Notes under the pieces: model-generated | Database searches by the model: none | The model's input: the letters and a program-made list of their open reading frames with translations, nothing else | What the model was told of the DNA's origin: nothing | In this document: positions 1-7,083 of the stretch, piece after piece | How positions within the stretch are numbered: position 1 is the stretch's first letter | Layout: every line of letters starts with the position of its first letter | Origin: Phosphoribacter sp037045045 | GTDB lineage: Bacteria > Actinomycetota > Actinomycetes > Actinomycetales > Dermatophilaceae | Length of the DNA: 64,000 nucleotides | NCBI GenBank assembly: GCA_037045045.1 | Contig: JBAOHL010000002.1 | Location: forward strand, 1-64,000 | Reading direction: 5' to 3' | Position numbers and translations under genes: made by a program

Positions 1-301
1 AAGAAGGCATTTAAGAATGATCCTCCAACAACGCTACCCCAGTTTTTGCAGACGTAATCTTTGGTATGGTTGCATAGCATGATGATTGTCTGGTCCAATA
101 CCAATCGACAGCGTTTCCTGAAACACAGAAGTTGACTAAATTAGAATACAAGGTTACATGCATCTCTTAAGAATCTGTAGATCCCCAAAGATCAGTTCAA
201 GAATGTTGAGATATATCCCAGAATCCACTGCTGTTCAATTTAAAGAAAGTGTTACTGCCTTGCGAAATATGGATGAGAAACATGCAGTGTTGCCATAACA
301 A

Positions 302-751
302 TCAAAGCGACTAGTCCGATGTGCGAACAATGATGAAGACTGGAATGTAGGCAAAAGAGCTGATGGATCTTTCTGATAAGAATCTGTTTGCGTATTCAAG
401 CATCAAATCCTTGGAATTTGATTTAGTTAGCATATACCAGCAGAGCATAACGACAAAAATAATTGCTAAAATGAAGCAAACGATAGCTACTGGAATAGCC
501 CATCCTCCTAAAGCTCCGTTTAAGCCTGGTAGGACCAAAGCTAAAACACCAAAAGCAATCAAAAGTAAAATTGCCAACACAAAAGATAAAATTGGCATGT
601 ATCTTGGTAAAAAGAATGTCAATGCAATTCTAATTAAGCCACATGATATGGCCAAAATGAAGGCACAGATAACTGTTCTCTTCAATCCTGAGTCAATCGA
701 ATCCTTCTTGAGATCGATGGATTTGCCAAATATTTAGCCCTTTGTCCTTAG
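302..751 (-). CDS. Exon-like frame of a ciliate multi-pass membrane protein
   Basis: Read on the minus strand, the frame is open from the TGA at 752-754 to the TGA at 302-304 if TAA and TAG are sense codons; one TAA lies near 738 and one TAG at 311-313. The clear part, starting at a TTG at 685, holds about three hydrophobic segments (for example ILSFVLAILLLIAFGVLAL and VAIVCFILAIIFVVMLCWYM) followed by a charged stretch (TKSNSKDLMLEYANRFL). The alternation vaguely resembles choline-transporter-like SLC44 proteins, but this is a weak pattern match. It is probably one exon of a longer gene transcribed away from the telomere; start and splice sites are not resolved. Confidence 0.4.
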
Positions 752-1046
752 TCATCTGGAAGACATAATCCTTTTCCTGCAGGCACGAGAGCCTGCTGGA
801 CATTTTGCAACACATGATCTGCTGCTAAATTATTTTCGGGACCATTACTTCGTAGTCGTTGGGGTCAGACACATACAATAATTTGACCTTCAGCACAAGT
901 TTTTTCCATCCTTTCCTGTGATGGCTTTTCCGTAGAGAGGCATCAAAGTTTCCTGAATTAGAAAATTGAATTACCTCTGATTCCAGGCACATGCGGCATG
1001 CAACGATAGACGTGCGTGAGGGCGAGGATGGCGCCAATGATGGCAC
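693..1046 (-). CDS. Exon-like frame requiring a reassigned TAG codon
   Basis: The minus-strand frame starting at 1046 meets TAG near 823 and, if that codon is read as Gln or Glu, runs on to TGA at 693-695. The sequence across it (…YEVMVPKII, then QQIMCCKMSSRLSCLQEKD) looks like continuous, non-repetitive protein. TAA/TAG as sense with TGA as the only stop is the code of Tetrahymena-like ciliates (Gln) and some peritrichs (Glu). It overlaps the end of the membrane-protein frame, so the two are probably exons joined by a short intron between about 695 and 760; I could not place the splice sites. Function unknown. Confidence 0.35.
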
Positions 1047-1787
1047 AGCACATACGTCTGTGGATTTTCTTTCTTTTTATCTGATGGGTAGTTGTTCGGG
1101 TAGTAAAACCTTTTAGTCGAACATCCTTTTTTACGATGGAGTTGATTAATATCTAATTGAATAAAATAATTAAATGAAATAAAATCAGAATAAATTCAAT
1201 CATTTTTTATATTAGTAATAACCGCCAATTATACTACAGAAAAATGAAAAAACAGTAAATTTAAGTCAACTTTTTCTTTAACTTTAATTCTTCAAGTCAT
1301 TTTGAATAATACCAAATGGTTACATCTTCAACTGACTTATCTTTTCTATGCTATTGTTTTGAAGTTGTTTTTATTTACTGAAAACGGTTTAATATTTCTA
1401 TTTTTTTCAAATTATCCTGCTTTAACTTTTACTCGATCTTTTGATTTTGATTTTTTCTTTAATTTTCAAATAACCTGTCTCAACTATGAATTATCCTTTG
1501 AAGTTTATTTATTGGCTAATAGATTGAGTGACTCTACATAGTGTATTCACATGTGTTCACCACCAAAACATTAAAAAGTTTCCACTCAGCCATATTTTGC
1601 AAAGAAACTTTGAACTGCATCGTTTTCATAGGAAAGCGCCTGAAAATATGTTTTTATTTTATTAAGGAAGGTGTCTTATTTTTTCGATGTTATGTGAATT
1701 ATTATAATTTTTCTATTTTATACATTCGATAAATCAATTAATTTTAGAAATATGAACAAATTAAAATTCACTAAAATCAAGAACTAA

Positions 1788-1851
1788 GGGGTTGGGGTTG
1801 GGGGTTGGGGTTGGGGTTGGGGTTGGGGTTGGGGTTGGGGTTGGGGTTGGG
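1788..1851 (+). repeat. Ciliate telomere repeat (TTGGGG)n
   Basis: About ten consecutive GGGGTT/TTGGGG hexamers, with one variant unit of five G at 1800-1804. TTGGGG is the telomere repeat of Tetrahymena and relatives; Paramecium mixes TTGGGG with TTTGGG, and hypotrichs use TTTTGGGG. The G-rich strand runs 5' to 3' away from the AT-rich block, which is the polarity of a right-hand chromosome end. Bacterial sequence begins at 1852 directly after a partial unit. Actinobacterial linear replicons end in palindromic terminal repeats with terminal proteins, not in such hexamers. Confidence 0.9.
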
Positions 1852-2426
1852 TCCTGGTCTCCGACCTGCAGTCGTACCGACAGCTGCGCCAGATCTTCAG
1901 GGACAATGGGCTCGACGCTCTGGCTACTCGCGAACTGGAGTTGGGCCGAACACCCTCTGTCGACGGCTACGGGATCCGGACGTCGGTGCTCGTGGCTGGG
2001 GTTGCGATCAAGTTCGAGATCATCCACGAGGGACGGCTCAGCCTCGACACTCCCTCGCCAGAGGATGAAATCTGCGGCGTACGGACCCTGACGCGAACCG
2101 ACCAGGTCGCAAGCAAGCTCCTCGCCAACGACGACCGCTGGGCAGACACGTCGACGTTCAGCCGCGACCTCATCGACCTGGCCATGATGAAGCCCGACAC
2201 GGTCGCCCTGAAGGCCGGCGCACGCAAGGCGGTCGATGCATACGGCAGAACGGTGGGCGAGAGCCTCAGCAAGGCGGTCACCTACGTCCAAGATCGCCCG
2301 CAACGTCTCGACGAGTCCATCCGAGCACTCAAGATTGACGCGCCCCGAGCAGTCGTCTGGCAGAGCATCCGCGACTTGTCCGCAAGGTCCGCGAAGATCG
2401 AAGGTCTGGGTCGAGGCTCGGACTAG
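1852..2426 (+). CDS. AbiEii-like nucleotidyltransferase, 5'-truncated
   Basis: The reading frame is open from the first bacterial base and encodes about 191 residues with no start of its own; the N-terminal nucleotidyltransferase core is missing because the contig switches to telomere DNA at 1851. The remaining part has the look of the C-terminal half of AbiEii/AbiGii-type toxins: a basic strand-rich region, then RTDQVASKLLAN followed by TFSRDLIDLAMM, the usual substrate-side helix motif of that family, and a helical tail. AbiEii proteins are the toxin half of type IV toxin-antitoxin and abortive-infection systems. Whether the complete gene is functional cannot be judged. An internal ATG at 1941 is unlikely to be the real start, since the homologous-looking frame extends upstream of it. 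Confidence 0.6.
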
Positions 2427-2477
2427 CCTTGGGGTCCTACCGGTGGCTTGGCCAACGACCTCCAACGAGATGCGCGC

Positions 2478-2569
2478 AGCGTTTCCACAGGTCAGAGCAC
2501 GTTTTCCGGCATCAGTCGGCGATGACCGACAACCACCGAAACCCCAGGTTTTCGTTCCGCTTCAACGTC
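2478..2569 (+). repeat. Left copy of an imperfect ~90-bp direct repeat
   Basis: Aligns by eye with 5563-5653 over the whole length. The best block contains GGTTTTCGTTCCGC in both copies, and GTCAG followed by TTTCCGGC also aligns. The two copies bracket the transposase remnant, the AbiE-like genes and the MNT-HEPN pair, so they may be the boundaries of an inserted or duplicated cassette. Confidence 0.55.
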
Positions 2570-2606
2570 TGAATCGACGTATTTCCGCAGTTCAGAGAGC
2601 ATTCAA

Positions 2607-2884
2607 TGGCTGCTGGGTCGGCATCTTGGAGTCAGTAACGGCACGATCGCGGCGATCTGGCGTCAGGCCGGGGTGGCGCCCTGGCGGGCCGAGACGTTCA
2701 AGCCACCGATCCCGAGTTGGTCGCCAAGGTCACCCACGTCGTCGGCCTCTACCTGGCGCCGCCGGAGAACGCGATCGTGCTCGGCGTGGATGAGAAGAGC
2801 CAGATCCCAGGCGTTGGACCGGACCACGCCGACGCTGCCCATGCAGCCCGGGCTACCTGAGCGAGGCACCCATGACTACGTCCG
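2607..2884 (+). pseudogene. IS630-family transposase remnant
   Basis: Three pieces in different frames reproduce the middle of an IS630-type DDE transposase: HLGVSNGTIAAIWRQAGVAP with WRAETFK (helix-turn-helix end and linker), then TDPELVAKVTHVVGLYLAPP with ENAIVLGVDEKSQI (first catalytic Asp), then QALDRTTPTLPMQPGLPERG with THDYVR. The last frame change is an extra C near 2807. Both ends of the transposase are missing and no terminal inverted repeats were found, so it is a dead fragment. It shows the island has a history of mobile-element insertion. Confidence 0.8.
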
Positions 2885-2919
2885 GCCGAAGAGGCGTTCC
2901 GCGCCTTCCGCCCCGGTAG

Positions 2920-3231
2920 GTCGATGCGGACACCCTTGGTGACGTTTCGACGAGGGAACTGCACCTGGGCGACATCGCCCCCGGCGTCATCGCCGCGACC
3001 ACCCTCGAGTACTGGATCCCGGCTGGGGAACTTGCGGAGTTCAACCGCCACGTCGTTGGCCTGATCGAAGTCGTGCGCGAGTTTTCGATGAAGCGCTTCG
3101 ATGTCATGCCCGAGGCCCAGGCTGATGGCTTGTCTCGGCGCAGCTGCGTTCTACGAGGCCGGCCATGCTCTGCCGGCTTTCGTGTGCAGGGACCATTCAC
3201 TGCTCGGAAGCCAGTGATCGGACCGACGTGA
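2920..3231 (+). pseudogene. Fragment of an actinobacterial hypothetical protein
   Basis: A frame without a plausible start gives about 100 residues including ELHLGDIAPGVIAATTLEYW and PAGELAEFNRHVVGLIEVV. The motif pattern (acidic, then 'EYW.PAGEL.EFN..I.G.IEV') is familiar from small actinobacterial hypothetical proteins found near mobile or defence genes, but I cannot assign a function. It opens after a TAG at 2917-2919, adjoins the transposase remnant and probably represents a 5'-deleted gene. The sequence after about residue 60 becomes rich in Cys, Arg and Gly and may no longer be in the original frame. Confidence 0.35.
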
Positions 3232-3237
3232 CCTAGT

Positions 3238-3271
3238 GGCGCAACCGTACCGTTATTGGTACGGTTGCGCC
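3238..3271. promoter_or_regulatory. Perfect 14-bp-arm inverted repeat abutting the antitoxin start
   Basis: GGCGCAACCGTACC at 3238-3251 and its exact reverse complement at 3258-3271 flank a 6-nt AT-rich spacer; the ATG of the antitoxin gene begins on the next base. AbiEi antitoxins are known to bind inverted repeats in their own promoter, so this is most simply an autoregulatory operator. It leaves no room for a normal ribosome-binding site, so the mRNA must start at or very near the ATG, or the hairpin itself lies in the leader. Confidence 0.7.
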
Positions 3272-3847
3272 ATGGCTGCGAACGTGAGGTACCGAGATCT
3301 GGTGCGCGAGATCGCGCTCGGTGAATATGGCTACGTCACGACCAAGCAGGCTGCTGAGGTCGGCGTTCCAGCCGTCGAGCTGCGCAAGCTCGCTGCTCGC
3401 GGTGCGCTGCTCAATGTCGCCTACGGCATCTACCGCGTCCCGGACGCGCCTGCGTCGGTCTTCGACCAGTTCGCCGAAGCCTTGCTGCGCGCGGGCGAAG
3501 GCTCCTACCTCCGCGGTGACTCGGTGCTGGCACTGTTCGGGTTGGCAGACGTGAACCCTCGGCGCGTTCGGGTGGTTGCCCCGCGAAGGACGCGCGCTAC
3601 GCTCCCAGGGTTCATGGAGCTCACCGTCCAGGCGGGGGATCCGCCGGCGCTCACCCGGTACCAGGGACTGCTGGCGATGACGGTGGCGGAGGCGATCCTC
3701 GACTGTCGTGGACAGATTGAGCGGGGCCGGCTGTTGGACGCAGCGCGAGAGTCGCGTAAGGAAGGCCTGCTGACCCGCGCCGAGCACGCGAAGGTCCTTC
3801 GCGAGCTTCGCCGACCCGTCGCAGTGTCGGAAGCGAGGACTGCTTGA
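3272..3847 (+). CDS. AbiEi-type antitoxin / winged-helix transcription repressor
   Basis: 191 residues. The N-terminal ~65 residues form a winged-helix unit (GYVTTKQAAEVGVPAVELRK, then LARRGAL-like LAARGALLNVAYGIYRVPD), the signature of the AbiEi antitoxin N-terminal domain. The C-terminal part (RGDSVLALFGLADVNPRRVR and VAEAILDC) matches the rest of that family. AbiEi represses its own operon and neutralises AbiEii. The ATG at 3272 is chosen over an upstream in-frame start because it is the first codon after the operator-like palindrome and the upstream residues would be encoded by that palindrome. The stop overlaps the next start (TGATG at 3845-3849), so the pair was translationally coupled. 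The cognate toxin downstream is broken. Confidence 0.8.
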   Translation: MAANVRYRDLVREIALGEYGYVTTKQAAEVGVPAVELRKLAARGALLNVAYGIYRVPDAPASVFDQFAEALLRAGEGSYLRGDSVLALFGLADVNPRRVRVVAPRRTRATLPGFMELTVQAGDPPALTRYQGLLAMTVAEAILDCRGQIERGRLLDAARESRKEGLLTRAEHAKVLRELRRPVAVSEARTA

Positions 3848-4432
3848 TGGCCTACTCGACGCCGCCGCCGAACCTGAGGTCGTTGGAGCAGCGGATCCGG
3901 AACCTCGAGCCGGACGGCGGACTCGCACTTCAGCCGGCAAAGCACGATGGCGATGGTCGTGGTCAGCCAGATGCTGCCGGAAGGAGCGATCAAGGGCGGA
4001 ACCGCGATGGCGCTCCGCTATGGCCGCGCGGAGAGCAGGTTCACCCGGGATCTGGACGCTGCCCGGACCAAGCCGATCGATGTCTTCCGCGACGACTTCG
4101 AGGCAGCACTGCGGGTCGGTTGGGGAGGTTTCTCGGGTCGCCTTGTCGCCCGAGACGCCCCGCGCCCCGCTGGCGTCCCGAGCACGTACGTCACGCAACC
4201 GTTTGACGTGAAGCTCGACTATCGGACCCGACCGTGGCGCACGGTCACCTTCGAGCTTGGCCACAACGAGATCGACGATGCTCACGACCCTGAGCTGCGA
4301 CTGGCTGCTGACCTCGTTGACCTGTTCACTGAGGTGGGGCTTCCGGCGCCGAGCGCCGTCCCGGTGATGCGGGCCAATCACCAGATCGCTCAGAAGCTGC
4401 ACGCCGCCAGCCGCACATTGACCATCGATATC
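3847..4432 (+). pseudogene. AbiEii toxin gene, frameshifted and 3'-truncated
   Basis: The start overlaps the antitoxin stop. After about 29 residues (MAYSTPPPNLRSLEQRIRNL…) one extra C at about 3934-3935 shifts the frame; removing it gives a smooth continuation QRQSTMAMVVVSQMLPEG and then GGTAMALRYG and TRDLDAAR, the nucleotide-binding and catalytic Asp motifs of AbiEii nucleotidyltransferases. Similarity continues to NHQIAQKLHAASR at about 4415 and then stops abruptly, where the promoter and start of the MNT gene begin. The C-terminal third of the toxin is therefore missing. The single extra base may be a sequencing error, but the 3' truncation looks real. Confidence 0.7.
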
Positions 4433-4453
4433 ATGGAGGATAACCTCAGTTAT
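4418..4453 (+). promoter_or_regulatory. Leaderless promoter with overlapping small palindrome (MNT-HEPN pair)
   Basis: TTGACC at 4418-4423 and TAACCT at 4441-4446 are 17 nt apart, and ATG follows the -10 box by exactly 7 nt at 4454, so the transcript should start at the ATG. The -10 box lies inside ATAAC-CTCA-GTTAT (4440-4453), a perfect inverted repeat that could be an operator for the winged-helix part of the encoded protein. The unit sits inside what was the 3' part of the AbiEii gene. Confidence 0.55.
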
Positions 4454-5038
4454 ATGAGAACCGAGGCGCCCCTGCTCGCTCCGATCTTCCGGTCGGACGG
4501 TCAGGCACGTCTCCTGTCCACCTTGTTGCTCACCGGTGACGAACTGATCCTCACTGACCTGGCCGAGCGGGCCGGCCTGGCTTACCCGACCGCGCACCGT
4601 GAAGTCGCTCGGCTGATCGATGCCGGCATCCTGTGCGAGCGACACGTGGGGCGCACAAGGCTGATCCGCGCCAATGCTGAAAGCCCGCTGGTGGACCCCT
4701 TGCGCGAGATCCTCACGGTTGTGACCGGCCCGGTGGTGATCCTGGCCGAGGAGCTTGCCCGCATCGACGGGATCGAGGCCGCGTTCCTCTACGGCTCCTT
4801 CGCCGCTCGGCTGCTCGGTGATGCTGGTCCGGCCCCGCACGACATCGACCTCATGGTGCTCGGTGCGCCCGACGTGGACGCGGTCTATGAGGCGTGCACA
4901 CGCGTAGAGGCCGCGGTGCATCGTCCCGTGAACCCAACGATCCTCACTCCTAAGGAATTCGCAGCGTCCGCCGGCTTCCTGGACAACGTGCGCAGCGGCT
5001 CGGCAGTCGCCGTCATCGGGGTGCTGCCGTGGCCCTGA
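4454..5038 (+). CDS. Winged-helix plus MNT-type nucleotidyltransferase (candidate antitoxin)
   Basis: 194 residues from ATG 4454. Residues ~10-75 are a winged helix of the ArsR/MarR kind (DLAERAGLAYPTAHREVARL, then IDAGILCERHVGRTRLIRAN). Residues ~105-185 carry a minimal nucleotidyltransferase (FLYGSFAARLLGD … HDIDLMVLG), with the GS and D-x-D motifs of the MNT family intact. In MNT-HEPN systems the MNT protein acts as antitoxin, in characterised cases by AMPylating the HEPN partner. The following gene encodes a HEPN-like protein and overlaps by 10 nt, which supports that reading. The frame is also open upstream into the AbiEii remnant, but the promoter and the domain boundary favour this start; ATG 4433 is an alternative. 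Confidence 0.7.
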   Translation: MRTEAPLLAPIFRSDGQARLLSTLLLTGDELILTDLAERAGLAYPTAHREVARLIDAGILCERHVGRTRLIRANAESPLVDPLREILTVVTGPVVILAEELARIDGIEAAFLYGSFAARLLGDAGPAPHDIDLMVLGAPDVDAVYEACTRVEAAVHRPVNPTILTPKEFAASAGFLDNVRSGSAVAVIGVLPWP

Positions 5039-5487
5039 CCCCGCTCACCCGCGTCCAGCAGGCAACGGTCCTGGCCTTGGTCGAGGCGCGACGTCTCGAC
5101 GCCGTGCCCGCAGACCTCGCGCGGGCGACCTCGTTCCTGCGGCAGGCCGAGGAGCGCTTGGATCAGCTGCCGCTGCTCACCAGCGTTACCGTCAGGTACG
5201 GCGTCGCCTACGACGCCTGTCACGACACCGGCGAGGCACTGCTGGCGGCGTACGGCTTCCGGACCACCAACGGGCCAGGCCAGCACGAGGCTCTCGGCCG
5301 CTACCTGCGCGCGGTGTTCGACAAGCCTCCGGCAGAGAAGGCAGCGCGCGAGTTCGACCGCCTGCGACGCGCCCGCAACCAGGATCGCTACGAGGCGAAG
5401 CCGGTGGGGTCAGCGGTGACGGAGAAGGGCGAACAGGTCGCGCGGACGCTGTTCGACGCCGCCCTCACCCGAGGCCTCTCGACCTGA
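5029..5487 (+). CDS. HEPN-like protein (candidate RNase toxin of the MNT pair)
   Basis: 152 residues, GTG start at 5029 overlapping the MNT gene. The protein is almost all helical, with an N-terminal pair of helices (ARATSFLRQAEERLDQLPLL), a central SVTVRYGVAYDACHDTGEAL segment and a C-terminal REFDRLRRARNQDRYEAKPV. The last motif resembles the R-x4-6-H active site of HEPN ribonucleases, but has RNQDRY, that is Tyr in the His position, as in some HEPN branches. Order, overlap and partner make an MNT-HEPN toxin-antitoxin or phage-defence pair the best hypothesis. It could instead be a catalytically weak HEPN with a regulatory role. Confidence 0.6.
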   Translation: MALTPLTRVQQATVLALVEARRLDAVPADLARATSFLRQAEERLDQLPLLTSVTVRYGVAYDACHDTGEALLAAYGFRTTNGPGQHEALGRYLRAVFDKPPAEKAAREFDRLRRARNQDRYEAKPVGSAVTEKGEQVARTLFDAALTRGLST

Positions 5488-5562
5488 CCGGCGGTCCGCA
5501 AACAGTCCGCGAGAAGTCCGACGGAGCCCGATTCTCGCCGACGACGTCCTGCGGTCCCGCCG

Positions 5563-5653
5563 CAACGTTCCCCTGGTCAGGACGTGTTTCCGGCCTCATT
5601 TATCGGTGATAAACAACGGCCGATCACCCCGGTTTTCGTTCCGCCTCGACGTC
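5563..5653 (+). repeat. Right copy of the imperfect ~90-bp direct repeat
   Basis: Counterpart of 2478-2569. It also contains TTTATCGGTGATAAA at 5598-5612, a short inverted repeat absent from the left copy. It ends about 40 bp before the 3' end of the mannosyltransferase gene, which belongs to the ordinary chromosome, so it is a plausible island edge. Confidence 0.55.
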
Positions 5654-5693
5654 CCGCCGCCACCCGGCCACGGTCAATCCCGCCGGGGCGCCC

Positions 5694-6992
5694 TCACGGG
5701 AACATCATGTCCGGGTGTAGGCCGAGGATGATCCAGTAGTTCCAGATCCACCAGCCCTGCAGCGCCACCCCGACGACACCGACGAGGACGAGGCCGGCCA
5801 CTCGCCAACGCCGCCACCACCGCAGGTTGAGGAACCACCCCACGAGCAAGGCGAAGGGGAAGGCCAACAGCGCGTAGCGAACCCGCGACGGTCCGATCCC
5901 GGTGACGAGCACCTGGTATGCCGGGTATGCCCCCGCCCAGCCCCACAGTTCGGGCCCCCACCGCTGGGTCCGGTGGGTGAGCATGAACCACACGAAGACG
6001 ACCACCGAGACGGCCGCAAAGGCCCACCCGGCATACCCGTAGTCGTACTTGAGGTAGTCGATCCACGTGTGCAGCTTGACCTCCGAGGCGATGACCCGCC
6101 AGGCCGCCATGGTGCGGGTGTACCCGTCAGAGTCACCGGTGACCCGCCCGACGATCGTGGGCCAGAGCCAGGTCAGTGCCACGCTGGCCGCGGCGAGGGC
6201 GAGCACCACGCCTTGGTGACGGCGCGGGAAACGCTCGACGTCCCGGCGCAGCCATCGGATGGCGAAGTGGGCGAGCATGACCGGCGCCATGGCCAGGACG
6301 ATGTTGCGGGTCAGGGCGAGCACGACGAGGGCGACGAGGGTGAGCACGTATCGGCGGGCACGCAGCGCCATGAGGGTGAGCACGACGACGAGCAGGGCCG
6401 CCGACTCCGTGTAGGAGGTTTGCAACACCGGTGCGGCGAGGTAGGTCGTCGTCCCGACGACGGCGACGATGGCCGACCAGCGACCCACCGCCTCGTCGAC
6501 GAGCCGGAACAAGGCGAGCATCGCCAGCGCGCCGAGCACCAAGGAGAGACTGGAACCCGCCGCGTAGAAGTCCAGACCGGTCACCCGCATGACGAGACGG
6601 GCCAGCAGCGGGAACACGGGGTAGAACGCCCACGGGTTCTGCTCGACAGCACCGTCGGCGCCGGTCGGCAGCGGCACGGGATACCCGATATCGGCGATCT
6701 CGTGGTACCACTGACCGTCCCAGTTGGCGGTGACGACGAAGTACCCGGGTGCGGCCGGCGTCGGGTAAAGGACCCTGGCGACCCCGTTTTCCGGACCGAG
6801 AGCGATCTGCCAGCGCTGCATGACCTGGAAGAACACCGCGTCGATCCCGCGGGTCACGGCATACGCGAGGAGCGGGAACCACACCCCGAAGCTGCGCCAC
6901 CAGACGACGTGGTCGGGGTGGTCGACGTGCTCGCTCGGCGACTTCGGCAGGTGGAACCGGTGCACCACGCGGTGCACCACACCTTGGCCCAT
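5694..6992 (-). CDS. PIG-V-like membrane mannosyltransferase
   Basis: 432 residues from ATG 6992. It is a polytopic protein with about ten membrane segments. After the first (FPLLAYAVTRGIDAVFFQVM) comes an extracytoplasmic loop with NWDGQWYHEIADIGYP, the W-D-x-x-W/Y plus R/E-x-GY pattern of GPI mannosyltransferase II (PIG-V) relatives. A further loop has NPWAFYPVFPLLARL, also typical. Actinobacterial members are thought to be GT-C enzymes using polyprenyl-phosphate mannose to build cell-envelope glycans, but the acceptor is unknown here. A mannose-1-phosphate guanylyltransferase gene lies at the other end of the window, which is at least compatible. The gene stands alone and is the first clearly chromosomal gene after the island. 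Confidence 0.8.
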   Translation of the reverse strand: MGQGVVHRVVHRFHLPKSPSEHVDHPDHVVWWRSFGVWFPLLAYAVTRGIDAVFFQVMQRWQIALGPENGVARVLYPTPAAPGYFVVTANWDGQWYHEIADIGYPVPLPTGADGAVEQNPWAFYPVFPLLARLVMRVTGLDFYAAGSSLSLVLGALAMLALFRLVDEAVGRWSAIVAVVGTTTYLAAPVLQTSYTESAALLVVVLTLMALRARRYVLTLVALVVLALTRNIVLAMAPVMLAHFAIRWLRRDVERFPRRHQGVVLALAAASVALTWLWPTIVGRVTGDSDGYTRTMAAWRVIASEVKLHTWIDYLKYDYGYAGWAFAAVSVVVFVWFMLTHRTQRWGPELWGWAGAYPAYQVLVTGIGPSRVRYALLAFPFALLVGWFLNLRWWRRWRVAGLVLVGVVGVALQGWWIWNYWIILGLHPDMMFP

Positions 6993-7083
6993 GGCAGCCC
7001 ATGGTAGGTCGTCCCCGTTCGGGGCTCGTGCCGCGGCGCGCGGACGAGGCCGGGCCCCGCGGACGCCCATCGCGGGGGGAGCC

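Larger units (their letters stand above)
1..1787. other. AT-rich ciliate-like (eukaryotic) DNA block
   Basis: Base composition is strikingly AT-rich, with long A/T runs especially at 1140-1780, and changes abruptly to about 70 percent GC after 1851. The block ends in a ciliate-type telomere repeat. Bases 1-1050 contain two frames on the minus strand that look like exons of a membrane protein; 1050-1787 has only short, low-complexity frames and looks like subtelomeric spacer. Nothing here resembles the actinobacterial remainder, so I read it as a foreign chromosome end joined by assembly. True transfer into the bacterium is very unlikely because a complete telomere is present at the join. Confidence 0.85.

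Noticed and set aside
1302..1732. Short plus-strand frames in the AT-rich block
   Set aside because: Low-complexity Phe/Leu/Asn-rich translations expected by chance in such DNA.
1788..1851. End of a linear actinobacterial chromosome
   Set aside because: Those ends are palindromic terminal repeats; this is a ciliate hexamer repeat and the bacterial sequence starts mid-gene.
3947..5038. Single 363-codon AbiEii-MNT fusion protein
   Set aside because: Domain similarity changes abruptly at a promoter and start codon, the AbiEii part begins after a frameshift, and the fusion would join two unrelated nucleotidyltransferases.
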